The translations under genes were made by a program, and so were the position numbers. Shown piece by piece: positions 25,629 to 33,962 of a stretch of DNA of 64,000 bases (position 1 is its first letter; the number at the start of each line of letters is the position of its first letter). Source of the DNA: Marivita sp051251565. Its GTDB lineage: Bacteria; Pseudomonadota; Alphaproteobacteria; Rhodobacterales; Rhodobacteraceae. The notes under the pieces were generated by a model. It was given only the letters and a program-made list of their open reading frames with translations, was not told the origin of the DNA and ran no database searches. The stretch covers positions 62,001 through 126,000 of the forward strand of contig NZ_JBPOFB010000006.1 in assembly GCF_051251565.1 (NCBI RefSeq), read 5' to 3'.

Positions 25629-26750
25629 TCAATCACAGATCGTTTTGAACGCCTGCCATTCCTCGTCTGTGAGGATCGGAACCGCATTGAATCTCTCTGG
25701 GGTCGCATCGCGGGCGGCTTGAATGCGGTCTCCCAGTGCGGGATGGCTAAGAAAATGTGCAACAAACGGGCTTGCGTCCCCACCAAGCTCTTGAAACCGC
25801 TCAAACATCAGCGCCAAGGCGGATGGCGCTATTTGTGCGTCAATCATCAGGGTATGGGCAAAGACATCGGCCTCTGCTTCGGCGCCTTGGCTGTAGTGTG
25901 CTTCGATCAGGCGTTCGGCCAACAACAGCACAGCGGCACCGCCTGCAAAATCCCCAAAGAGCAAACCCAGAACGCCAAGCGACCCGGCGGATCGCAGCGC
26001 GTGACGCGTTGGATCGCGGCTGATCACGTGACCAATTTCATGTGCAAAAACCGACGCCACTTCTTCGGGCGTTTCCGCGTGGTCGATCAGGCCACGAAAG
26101 AAAACGATGTAATTGCCGGGCAGGGCAAAGGCGTTGACCATCTCGTGGTCCAGAACCGAGACGGTCAAAGGCTGGCTTTCAGGCAGCGCGTCTTGCAGCC
26201 GGGCTTCCATCTTGGCAAGTGCTGCAATGCCGTCAGGGTTGGTGCAAACAGGCACGGGGTTGAGCCCGGTCTGGTCCAGTGCAGAGCGGATTTGATCAAA
26301 CGTCACCTGACCCAATGCGCGTTCGCCTTCGGGTGGGATATACCGTGCCAGTTGGTTGGCCATGGCAGGCACAAGCACAAAAATGATCAACGCGACTGAC
26401 GCCACCGCAGCCATCGCCCAAACCACAAGCGGCCCACGTTTGGCCACGGGCCGACGTTTGGTCCGGTTTGGCAGGCGCGGGGCAAGCGCGTGATCTGGCA
26501 GGTAAATCCGCTGCACGGGGTCATCGGCCCGCTGGATAACCATGTGATCCCCACCTGCCTGATCCGGTACTTCACGGATGTCCGTCAACGGCCAGCGCAA
26601 TGGCTCGCCAGTGTCACTCACGCCGATCAACACGTGTGCGTCCTCGTCGATGCAAAGGGTGATCGGGGTCGGAATGGCGCGCGTGCCGTCGAAATAGGTG
26701 CCTGTGCTTGCAAAGGCTTCGGGCACGCGGCCAACACGCAAAACAGTCAT
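25629..26750 (-). CDS. M48-family zinc metallopeptidase
   Basis: 373 residues. An N-terminal cytoplasmic region of about 125 residues, one membrane segment (VVWAMAAVASVALIIFVLV), then the peptidase domain with the zinc motif HEIGHVISRD and a downstream Glu zinc ligand candidate in SQGAEAEADVFA. Topology suggests a periplasmic catalytic domain. The start overlaps the stop of the DUF898 gene by 4 bases; the DUF898-M48 pair recurs in Proteobacteria and suggests a membrane protein quality role, which is inference. Confidence 0.9.
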   Translation of the reverse strand: MTVLRVGRVPEAFASTGTYFDGTRAIPTPITLCIDEDAHVLIGVSDTGEPLRWPLTDIREVPDQAGGDHMVIQRADDPVQRIYLPDHALAPRLPNRTKRRPVAKRGPLVVWAMAAVASVALIIFVLVPAMANQLARYIPPEGERALGQVTFDQIRSALDQTGLNPVPVCTNPDGIAALAKMEARLQDALPESQPLTVSVLDHEMVNAFALPGNYIVFFRGLIDHAETPEEVASVFAHEIGHVISRDPTRHALRSAGSLGVLGLLFGDFAGGAAVLLLAERLIEAHYSQGAEAEADVFAHTLMIDAQIAPSALALMFERFQELGGDASPFVAHFLSHPALGDRIQAARDATPERFNAVPILTDEEWQAFKTICD

Positions 26751-27910
26751 AGCGAAGCCCCCACATCCAGCGCATCGGCGAACCCTTCTGCTTCGGCGAA
26801 TTCATCGCGTGGGCGTTGCCTGATGTCGGACACCGCATCTTCGGAAGATAGGCTCAGGGTAGAGAAATAGTGCCGGATCACCGGCAGGGTCACAAATGCA
26901 TTCGTAAAAGATGACCACAGCAGAAAGATCGAAAAATAAAGGAGCACGCTTGCACCGATGATGGCGTATCGGCCAAACCCTGCGACCGGCGCGATCATGC
27001 CGTCCAGATCCATCTCGGCCAATAGGTCAGCCGATTGCAGCATGACGATCAACCCGCCGAACATGGCGGCTGGAATGAGCACGGCGGCCGCGGCAAGCAA
27101 GGTTCCGAGAACATAAATCATCATCACCCGAAAGGGATTGGGCGACAGGCCAAGGGCCACACCGTTGATCGTCTTGGTGTCGGTCAAAAGGCGCAGGCTT
27201 TCAACCCGGTAATGGACCAAGCCGTAAACCCCGAGGAAACCCGCAATCACGCAAAAGCCTGCGCCAATGGCAAAGTTGTCCGAAAGGATCGCAGCGCCGC
27301 CCGCAAGGCCGACCAACAGGGCAACAAACAGCGGCTTCATCGCAGGATAAAGCATGGTCCACGTTCCGCCCTGAGCCATCCGGGCAGAGCCAAAAAACGT
27401 GCGGTCCACTTTGTATTTCTCAAGCCAGAATGTCATGCGCGGCATCAGCAAACCGGCGCTGAGGATCGTGATGATCCAATGCCCAACTGCGCGCCACGCA
27501 TAGCCCCATGCACCCGGCTCCAGACCAAAGCGCAATCCGCGCCACCGGGTGCGCGCGAGAATATAGCGCCGCGCCCTGTATTGCGCAAAAAACCAAAGCG
27601 GGATCACCCCCACCAAACTGGCCGCATAGGCGGCGAAATTGTCCTGAAACAACGAGAAACTGGCAAACATCAGAACCAGATTCACGATCCCAATATAGAA
27701 GGCCAGTACGACCACCGCGAACAAAAACCCCAGCAGTTTCTCGATCGGGTCGCCGACATATTCCAATGGATGCCCGCCGGGTCGGATCGCAGACCAAAAC
27801 CAGCGGCGCAACCGGGTCCGCATCCAGAAGCGGTAAAATCCCAGTGTCAGAACTGTCAGCAGACCAGTCTTGAGCGTCAGCCAGAAAAGCGCACCACGAC
27901 CGCCGACCAC
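26747..27910 (-). CDS. DUF898/YjgN-family membrane protein
   Basis: Polytopic membrane protein of the YjgN family, with LTLGFYRFWMRTRLRRWFWS near the N-terminus and about six to eight hydrophobic segments. The start is uncertain: GTG 27910 lies just beyond the parC stop and gives 387 residues, while an in-frame ATG at 28081 would add a Pro-rich tail of 57 residues by overlapping 155 bases of parC. The shorter form is preferred. Coupled to the M48 peptidase gene by a 4-base overlap. Function unknown. Confidence 0.85.
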   Translation of the reverse strand: MVGGRGALFWLTLKTGLLTVLTLGFYRFWMRTRLRRWFWSAIRPGGHPLEYVGDPIEKLLGFLFAVVVLAFYIGIVNLVLMFASFSLFQDNFAAYAASLVGVIPLWFFAQYRARRYILARTRWRGLRFGLEPGAWGYAWRAVGHWIITILSAGLLMPRMTFWLEKYKVDRTFFGSARMAQGGTWTMLYPAMKPLFVALLVGLAGGAAILSDNFAIGAGFCVIAGFLGVYGLVHYRVESLRLLTDTKTINGVALGLSPNPFRVMMIYVLGTLLAAAAVLIPAAMFGGLIVMLQSADLLAEMDLDGMIAPVAGFGRYAIIGASVLLYFSIFLLWSSFTNAFVTLPVIRHYFSTLSLSSEDAVSDIRQRPRDEFAEAEGFADALDVGASL

Positions 27911-27926
27911 ATCAGTAGACAGCGCG

Positions 27927-30242
27927 TCAGGTAAAGCTGTTGTCTCTGGGGAAGCCGCGCGGGGCCATGCGCCCGGTTCCGGCGCGCTTTCCGGTCCATT
28001 CGGCAAGGTCTGCTTCGGTTCTGGTGCGTCCTGCCGGGTCGCGCCAGGAGAGGCCTTCTCCCAAGGTGAAGGTGGTTGCATCAGACAGGCCTCCGTCCTT
28101 GTATTTCTGAAGCCGAACGCCTTTCCCGCGCCCCATCTCGGGCAGCTCATCAAGAGCAAAGACAAGCACTTTACGGTTTTCACCGACAACAGCAACAGCA
28201 TCGCCATGTACAGGTTTACACACAAGCGCCCGGACATCGCCGCGTACGTTCAACACCTGTTTGCCTGCACGGGTCTGGGCCACCACCTCGTTTTCGGGGA
28301 CAATGAAACCGTCCCCGGCATTGGAGGCCACCAACAGCTTGCGATCGGGATGATGGATGAACAGGTCCACGATTGACGCCTCGTTCGGAAGATCGACCAT
28401 CAGGCGCAAGGGTTCCCCCATACCGCGCCCACCGGGAAGGTTAGAGGCTGACAACGTATAAAAGCGGCCATTCGATCCGAACACCAGCAACCGGTCTGTG
28501 GTTTCTGCGTGGAAGATAAAGCGCGGCCCGTCGCCATCTTTGAACTTTAGCTCGCGGGTCAGATCGATATGACCCGTCATCGCGCGAATCCAGCCCATCT
28601 CGGAACAGACCACAGTGATCGGCTCGCGTTCGATCATCGCCTCGATAGGGAGGTCTTCCACCACGCCAGCTTCGGCAAAGGTCGTGCGCCGTTGGCCACC
28701 GGCATAGGATTTGCCAAAAGTCTTCTTGGTCTCGCGCAATTGGTCTGCAATGGCATCCCATTGCAAGTCGCCACTGTCCAAAAGGTCTTCAAGCCCCGCT
28801 CGTTCCGCCATCAGGCGGTCGCGTTCGGCCACAAGCTCCATCTCTTCGAGCTTGCGCAAAGACCGCAGACGCATGTTCAGGACCGCCTCGGTCTGGACCT
28901 CGGTAAGGCCCAGATCCTCGTCACCCCCAACCATCGGAGGTGGCACATAATCTGCCTCGTTCATCGCGCGCGGATGATCCTTGCCCCAATCCTCGCGCAT
29001 CAGCGCGGCTTTGGGTTCGTCATCATAGCGGATGATGTCGATCACCCGGTCCAGATTGAGGAAAGCAACAATCAGGCCTTCCAGGACCTCAAGCCGGTGG
29101 TCGATCTTGTCCATCCGGTGCTGGCTGCGGCGGATCAGAACCTCGCGCCGGAAATCAAGGAAGGCGCGCAGCACCTCCTTCATCGAACAGACTTTGGGTG
29201 TCAGTCCATCAATCAGCACGTTCATGTTCAGGCTGAACCGCGTTTCGAGATCGGAATTGCGATAGAGCATGTTCATGAGAACATCTGGGTCCACGTTCTT
29301 GGATCGTGGTTCAAGGACCATGCGGATGTCGTCAGCGGATTCGTCGCGGATGTCTGCGAGGATCGGAACCTTCTTGGTCTGGATCACCTCGGCCAGCCGC
29401 TCGATCAACTTGGATTTCTGCACCTGATAGGGAATCTCGGTGACGATGATCTGCCATTGACCGCGCCCCAGGTCCTCGATCTCCCAGCGGCACCGCAGAC
29501 GGATGGACCCGCGCCCAGTACGATAGGCTTGCGCGATGCTCTCGCGGTCTTCGACGATCACGCCGCCGGTGGGGAAATCTGGACCGGGCACATAGTTCAA
29601 AAGAGTATCGTCGCGCGCGTCGGGCATCTTGATCAGATGCAAACAGGCGTCGATCAGTTCCGAGATATTGTGCGGCGGGATATTCGTCGCCATGCCAACG
29701 GCAATACCTGATGACCCGTTGGCCAGAAGGTTCGGAAATTGCGCTGGCAGAACGATTGGCTCTTCCAGCGTGCCGTCATAGTTGGGCCGGTAATCAACCG
29801 CATTTTCGTTCAGCCCCTCAAGCAGGGCCTCGGCCACTACGGTCAGGCGCGCTTCGGTGTATCGCGCCGCAGCCGGGTTGTCGCCGTCGATATTGCCGAA
29901 ATTGCCCTGCCCGTCGACAAGCGGATAGCGCACAGCGAAATCCTGCGCCAAGCGCGCCATCGCGTCATAGATCGCGGCATCGCCATGCGGGTGGTAATTG
30001 CCCATCACGTCGCCGCTGATCTTGGCGGATTTTCGGAACCCCCCAGTCGAACTGAGCCGCAATTCGCGCATGGCGTAAAGGATGCGCCGGTGCACAGGCT
30101 TGAGCCCGTCGCGCGCATCGGGCAGCGCGCGGTGCATGATCGTCGACAGCGCATAGGTCAGATACCGGTCGCCGATCGCACGGCGCAGCGGTTCCGAGAA
30201 ATCGCGGGGGGGTATTTGGGGGGTGTCGACGTCATTGGCCAT
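27927..30242 (-). CDS. parC: DNA topoisomerase IV subunit A
   Basis: Decatenates daughter chromosomes with ParE. About 771 residues from the ATG at 30242; a GTG at 30260 is an alternative. Type IIA core with the quinolone-region segment RALPDARDGLKPVHRRILYA, active-site Tyr in AARYTEARLTVV, and the six-blade-type C-terminal domain beginning near ITVVCSEMGWIRAMTGH. The GyrA box (QRRGGKG) typical of gyrase is not seen; the corresponding region reads FKDGDGPRF, supporting ParC over GyrA. Confidence 0.94.
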   Translation of the reverse strand: MANDVDTPQIPPRDFSEPLRRAIGDRYLTYALSTIMHRALPDARDGLKPVHRRILYAMRELRLSSTGGFRKSAKISGDVMGNYHPHGDAAIYDAMARLAQDFAVRYPLVDGQGNFGNIDGDNPAAARYTEARLTVVAEALLEGLNENAVDYRPNYDGTLEEPIVLPAQFPNLLANGSSGIAVGMATNIPPHNISELIDACLHLIKMPDARDDTLLNYVPGPDFPTGGVIVEDRESIAQAYRTGRGSIRLRCRWEIEDLGRGQWQIIVTEIPYQVQKSKLIERLAEVIQTKKVPILADIRDESADDIRMVLEPRSKNVDPDVLMNMLYRNSDLETRFSLNMNVLIDGLTPKVCSMKEVLRAFLDFRREVLIRRSQHRMDKIDHRLEVLEGLIVAFLNLDRVIDIIRYDDEPKAALMREDWGKDHPRAMNEADYVPPPMVGGDEDLGLTEVQTEAVLNMRLRSLRKLEEMELVAERDRLMAERAGLEDLLDSGDLQWDAIADQLRETKKTFGKSYAGGQRRTTFAEAGVVEDLPIEAMIEREPITVVCSEMGWIRAMTGHIDLTRELKFKDGDGPRFIFHAETTDRLLVFGSNGRFYTLSASNLPGGRGMGEPLRLMVDLPNEASIVDLFIHHPDRKLLVASNAGDGFIVPENEVVAQTRAGKQVLNVRGDVRALVCKPVHGDAVAVVGENRKVLVFALDELPEMGRGKGVRLQKYKDGGLSDATTFTLGEGLSWRDPAGRTRTEADLAEWTGKRAGTGRMAPRGFPRDNSFT

Positions 30243-30380
30243 AGATGATGTGATACTCACCCCCTTTGAGGCCGTAAAGCAATTGCGGGAATATTTTTTC
30301 GCTTTCCCCTTCGGTGTCGAATGAGAATCGACGTATATCTTTCGATGAGTTAAGGGGTGCGTCCACCTTTGGGGGTTGTG

Positions 30381-30902
30381 ATGAACAAGTATGTTGTGAT
30401 CAGTTTCGTTGTTATGGGCGTGATGTTTTATGAATTGTCGGGCGGATCAGATTTCGAACCCGGTTCCAATTCGATTGTTGTGTTTGCAGACCCCAAACTT
30501 GTTGTGACCTCGCCCGAGGCGGCACCCGCCACCGTTGCACGCGACGCGACAAATGCGGCCGATTTGACAGAAATTGCCCCGGCACGCGCCCTGATCGAAC
30601 CGGATGTACAAACGCCTGCGGTTGACCTGATTTCCAAAGAGGTCGAAGCGGCGGTGGTTGTCGCGGCATCCCTGACCGAAAATGTCCCGGCAGACGCGCA
30701 GCCAGACCTGCGTTTTGTCGACGGAGATCGCGTGAACATGCGCGGCGGTCCCGGCACCGGTTATGCTGTCGTTGGTCGGCTTGTGCGCAATGACATGGTT
30801 GAGATCATCATGGACGAAGGCAATGGCTGGTTGCATCTGCGTGACACAGCCACGGGCGATGAAGGCTGGATTGCGGATTTTCTTGTGACGGCGTCCAACT
30901 GA
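30381..30902 (+). CDS. SH3b-domain protein with N-terminal anchor
   Basis: 173 residues from the ATG at 30381. An N-terminal hydrophobic segment (YVVISFVVMGVMFYEL) anchors or exports it, followed by a low-complexity Ala/Pro/Thr linker and a C-terminal bacterial SH3 domain (DGDRVNMRGGPGTGYAVVGR to DEGWIADF, about residues 115-168). Such domains bind cell-wall or protein ligands. Divergent from parC. The next gene starts one base after its stop, so they are probably co-transcribed. Confidence 0.85.
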   Translation: MNKYVVISFVVMGVMFYELSGGSDFEPGSNSIVVFADPKLVVTSPEAAPATVARDATNAADLTEIAPARALIEPDVQTPAVDLISKEVEAAVVVAASLTENVPADAQPDLRFVDGDRVNMRGGPGTGYAVVGRLVRNDMVEIIMDEGNGWLHLRDTATGDEGWIADFLVTASN

Positions 30903-30903
30903 C

Positions 30904-31731
30904 GTGACACCGCAAACCATTCTGATCACGGGCTGTTCTTCGGGAATAGGCCTCGACACAGCGCGCAGGCTCAAATCCCTTGGGTGGACCGTGTTTGCGT
31001 CGTGCCGCGCCGAAACAGATTGCACACGCCGCATCGAAGAGGGCTTCGCCGCCCCGCAGCTTGATTACGAAGACCCCGACAGCATTGCGCGCTGCGCCCA
31101 AGAGGTGCTGGCCCAAACCGGTGGCACGCTGGATGCGGTTTTCCACAACGGGGCTTACGCGCTTCCCGGTCCGATCGAAGATATTCCCGCCGATGGCATG
31201 CGCGCGCAGTTCGAAGCAAATTTCCTCGGCTGGCATGATCTGAACCGTCACCTGATCCCGGCCATGCGGGTGCAGGGCAGGGGGCGTATCCTGTTCAATT
31301 CCTCGGTTCTTGGGATCGTCGGGATGAAATATCGCGGCCCCTATGTTGCCACGAAATTCGCCCTCGAAGGCTATGCGGATGTTCTCAGGATGGAAATGGC
31401 CGAGACAGGCATTCAGGTTGTCTTGATCGAACCGGGTCCGATTGAGACCGATTTCCGCAAGAACGCGATCCAGCAATTCGAAAAATGGGTCGACTGGCAA
31501 TCCTCTGCACGCCGCGCCCAATACGAAGCCTCCCTGCTGGACATGCTCAGAAAAGGCGGCAGTTCCGGTGTGCAATGGCCTGCGTCGGCTGTCACTGACG
31601 CGGTGGAAAAGGCATTGACCGCGCGTCGTGCAAAACCGCGCTACCGCGTCACGACGCCGACATATATGATGGCGTTGGCCAAACGTATTCTACCGACACG
31701 GGCGCTGGACTGGCTTTTGTCCAAAGCCTGA
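30904..31731 (+). CDS. short-chain dehydrogenase/reductase
   Basis: 275 residues from GTG 30904, directly after the SH3 protein stop. Classical SDR: cofactor motif TGCSSGIGLDTARRLKSLG, catalytic Ser in FNSSVLG and the YxxxK motif in YVATKFALEGYADVLR. A basic residue after the glycine motif region (SCRAETD) is compatible with NADP(H). Substrate unknown; the C-terminal VTTPTYMMALAKRILP block occurs in oxidoreductases of lipid or retinol-like type. Confidence 0.88.
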   Translation: MTPQTILITGCSSGIGLDTARRLKSLGWTVFASCRAETDCTRRIEEGFAAPQLDYEDPDSIARCAQEVLAQTGGTLDAVFHNGAYALPGPIEDIPADGMRAQFEANFLGWHDLNRHLIPAMRVQGRGRILFNSSVLGIVGMKYRGPYVATKFALEGYADVLRMEMAETGIQVVLIEPGPIETDFRKNAIQQFEKWVDWQSSARRAQYEASLLDMLRKGGSSGVQWPASAVTDAVEKALTARRAKPRYRVTTPTYMMALAKRILPTRALDWLLSKA

Positions 31732-31799
31732 CTTTTCATTCGCTTTGCGGCGCGGTACGGCTACATCCCCGGGAACACCAACCGAAGAAAGACCTCGCC

Positions 31800-32000
31800 A
31801 TGATGCAAGACCCCCTCTTTATCGTTGCCGCCGTAGCCTGTTTGGCCGTGGTGGCTGTGCTGTTTTTTGGCATCGGGAGCTTCGCCAAAGGTGGTGAGTT
31901 CAACAAAAAATATGCCAACAAGGCAATGCGTTGGCGGATCATCGCACAATTCGTGGCTGTGATCCTGATCTTGCTTTTTGTCTGGCTGCGAGGGGAATAA
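31800..32000 (+). CDS. twin-transmembrane HIG1-like protein
   Basis: 66 residues with two membrane segments (about 6-27 and 47-63) separated by the basic loop GGEFNKKYANKAMRWR. This matches the small HIG1-domain proteins of Alphaproteobacteria, related to factors that associate with cytochrome oxidase. Two consecutive ATG codons make the start 31800 or 31803. Its stop lies 3 bases before the adenosyltransferase start. Confidence 0.8.
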   Translation: MMQDPLFIVAAVACLAVVAVLFFGIGSFAKGGEFNKKYANKAMRWRIIAQFVAVILILLFVWLRGE

Positions 32001-32003
32001 ACG

Positions 32004-32576
32004 ATGGTTGTTCTGAACAAAATTTACACGAAAACCGGTGATGATGGCGAAACCGCGCTGGGCAACGGTGCGCGGGTGGCCAAGCATTCAATGCGCGTCA
32101 CCGCGTATGGCACGGTAGACGAACTGAACGCCATTGTCGGGTTGGCGCGGTTGCAGGCCGAAGGCGATCTCGACATGCAATTGTCGCGTATTCAAAATGA
32201 CCTTTTCGATCTGGGTGCCGATCTGTGCCGTCCCGACATGGAAAAAGACGCCGACGCCGAATACCAACCCTTGCGGATCGTGAATTCGCAGGTGGACCGG
32301 CTCGAATCCGAGATTGATGCGATGAACGTCAAACTTGAACCCTTGCGCAGCTTTATCCTGCCGGGTGGGTCGGCGCTCTCGGCTGCTCTGCACCAATGTC
32401 GGACCGTGGCGCGCCGCGCTGAGCGTCTGACGGTCGAACTGGCGACGATGGAAAGCGTGAATCCGTCGGCGGTCAAATACCTCAACCGCCTGAGCGATTG
32501 GTTCTTCGTGTCTGCCCGCGTGGCCAATGACGATGGCAAAGCTGACGTTCTGTGGGTGCCGGGCGCAAACCGTTAA
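32004..32576 (+). CDS. cob(I)alamin adenosyltransferase, PduO type
   Basis: 190 residues; converts cob(I)alamin and ATP to adenosylcobalamin. N-terminal nucleotide motif YTKTGDDGETALGNGARV, then AYGTVDELNAIVGLAR, and the C-terminal signature RRAERLTVELATMESVN with KYLNRLSDWFFVSAR. The coenzyme is needed by methylmalonyl- and ethylmalonyl-CoA mutases, consistent with an ethylmalonyl-CoA pathway in this organism. Confidence 0.95.
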   Translation: MVVLNKIYTKTGDDGETALGNGARVAKHSMRVTAYGTVDELNAIVGLARLQAEGDLDMQLSRIQNDLFDLGADLCRPDMEKDADAEYQPLRIVNSQVDRLESEIDAMNVKLEPLRSFILPGGSALSAALHQCRTVARRAERLTVELATMESVNPSAVKYLNRLSDWFFVSARVANDDGKADVLWVPGANR

Positions 32577-32622
32577 CTTGCGCACCGTTTATACCTTTTT
32601 AGTTTGAAAATACCCCGGGAGT

Positions 32623-32658
32623 GTGAGGGCAAAGCCCTCACGCCCGCCACCGGCGGGC
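32623..32658. repeat. two adjacent GC-rich hairpins between convergent genes
   Basis: GTGAGGGC (32623-32630) / GCCCTCAC (32634-32641) and GCCCGCC (32642-32648) / GGCGGGC (32652-32658), each with a 3-base loop, head to tail. They lie between the converging adenosyltransferase and DUF1244 genes. Likely a terminator block or a REP-like dispersed element; copy number in the genome cannot be judged here. Confidence 0.6.
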
Positions 32659-32708
32659 AGGCCCGGTTCACTGGCAGGCAAGATGCGTAACCACGTCGTA
32701 CCCCAGCG

Positions 32709-33026
32709 TTAGCCGTCTTTGTCGGTCACGTTTTCCTTGAACGCGACCTGAAACGCGTCTTGTTGCGCATCACTGGCCTCGGTCTGATGCAGGGCTTTCC
32801 ATTCCGACATTGGCATCCCGTAAAACACCTCGCGCCCGGTGTCCTTGTCCATCTCGATACCGCGTTCATTCGCGGCTTCCTGATACCAACGGCTCAGACA
32901 GTTGCGGCAAAACCCAGTCAGGTTCATCATGTCAATGTTTTGCACATCGGGTCGGTCTTCAATCAGATGTTGACGCATTCTACGGAACGCGGCGGCTTCG
33001 ATCTCAAGCTGTGTTTGGGGGTCCAT
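32709..33026 (-). CDS. DUF1244-family protein
   Basis: 105 residues matching the short DUF1244 family of Proteobacteria, with the conserved segment MNLTGFCRNCLSRWYQEAAN (paired Cys) followed by FYGMPMSEWKALHQ. Function unknown; the two Cys suggest metal or redox binding. Starts 16 bases after the N-formylglutamate amidohydrolase gene on the same strand. Confidence 0.88.
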   Translation of the reverse strand: MDPQTQLEIEAAAFRRMRQHLIEDRPDVQNIDMMNLTGFCRNCLSRWYQEAANERGIEMDKDTGREVFYGMPMSEWKALHQTEASDAQQDAFQVAFKENVTDKDG

Positions 33027-33042
33027 GTCGATCTCCTTTGGA

Positions 33043-33780
33043 TCACTCTGTCGTCTGGGCCAGGGCGGCTTTCAGCATTGGGGCCAGTCGCGCGCCCCAG
33101 GCTGCTTGCGCCGCGTCGGTCTCGATAAGGTCGTTGCGCAGTTCGATAAGTGTGTTCAGCCGCCCATGATGCAAGGCATGACGGTCAATTGCATCGCCCG
33201 GCAAATGGCCGGGATAGGGCTCGTTTCGGCCAACCACCAGATCGGGTTGGGCCTCTAGCTCGGTGATCAGCGGATCAGACAGACGGCGGTCACAGGCGTG
33301 CAGAATGCCTACATGCCAAGGGCGGCTGGGCCTCGCGCGTAATTGCTTTGTGAAAGAGTGCACCGCCACGATCACCGTGTCGTTCCGGCGCGCGGCCAGA
33401 CGCTCCAGCGCGGCATGATAGGGGCGGTGATAAGCGTTCAGCCTGCGCTCTTTCTCGGCCGCGTTGGCGTGTCGGTTTGCTGGAATCACTGAACCATCAT
33501 AGAGCCGCATCAACAGGGTGGGATCGTCCTCGCCCCGGTTCGGATCAATCACCAGCCTTGAGAAATTCGACAGGATCGCAGGTGCTCTCAACGCATCGGC
33601 AAGCGCGCGGGTGACACCCGCCGCGCCCGGATCAAAAGCAATGTGCCGCGACATGTCGGCGTCAGAAAGGCCAAGCGTGCCGCCAAGATCGGGGGGAACC
33701 GTGTTTGCCGCGTGATCGCAGGTGATGAGCCAGCGCGATGCACGTTCTTCCCCATGAATGAAATATGGATGGTATGTCAT
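33043..33780 (-). CDS. N-formylglutamate amidohydrolase-family protein
   Basis: 245 residues from the ATG at 33780, preceded by GGAGATC; a longer frame to 33870 is possible. Zn-dependent hydrolase fold with ITCDHAANTVP near the N-terminus, the HIAFDPGAAGVTRALAD segment and VIVAVHSFTK with a His ligand. Family members release formate from N-formylglutamate in histidine breakdown, but no hut genes are nearby, so the true substrate may differ. Confidence 0.88.
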   Translation of the reverse strand: MTYHPYFIHGEERASRWLITCDHAANTVPPDLGGTLGLSDADMSRHIAFDPGAAGVTRALADALRAPAILSNFSRLVIDPNRGEDDPTLLMRLYDGSVIPANRHANAAEKERRLNAYHRPYHAALERLAARRNDTVIVAVHSFTKQLRARPSRPWHVGILHACDRRLSDPLITELEAQPDLVVGRNEPYPGHLPGDAIDRHALHHGRLNTLIELRNDLIETDAAQAAWGARLAPMLKAALAQTTE

Positions 33781-33962
33781 AGGTGTGTGATCTCCCGGGC
33801 GCATCAGATAGTGGAGTTGCGCTGGAAAGTGAAATGGGCAATAACCCAAGCAATTCGTTAGCGGTAACATGGCCCAATTGTCTTGCTGCTACGAGATGGA
33901 ACAGGGCAGCGCCGGACAGATGCGCCCGTCGCCCACAATTAAGCTGAAGGACTGGTTTTCGA

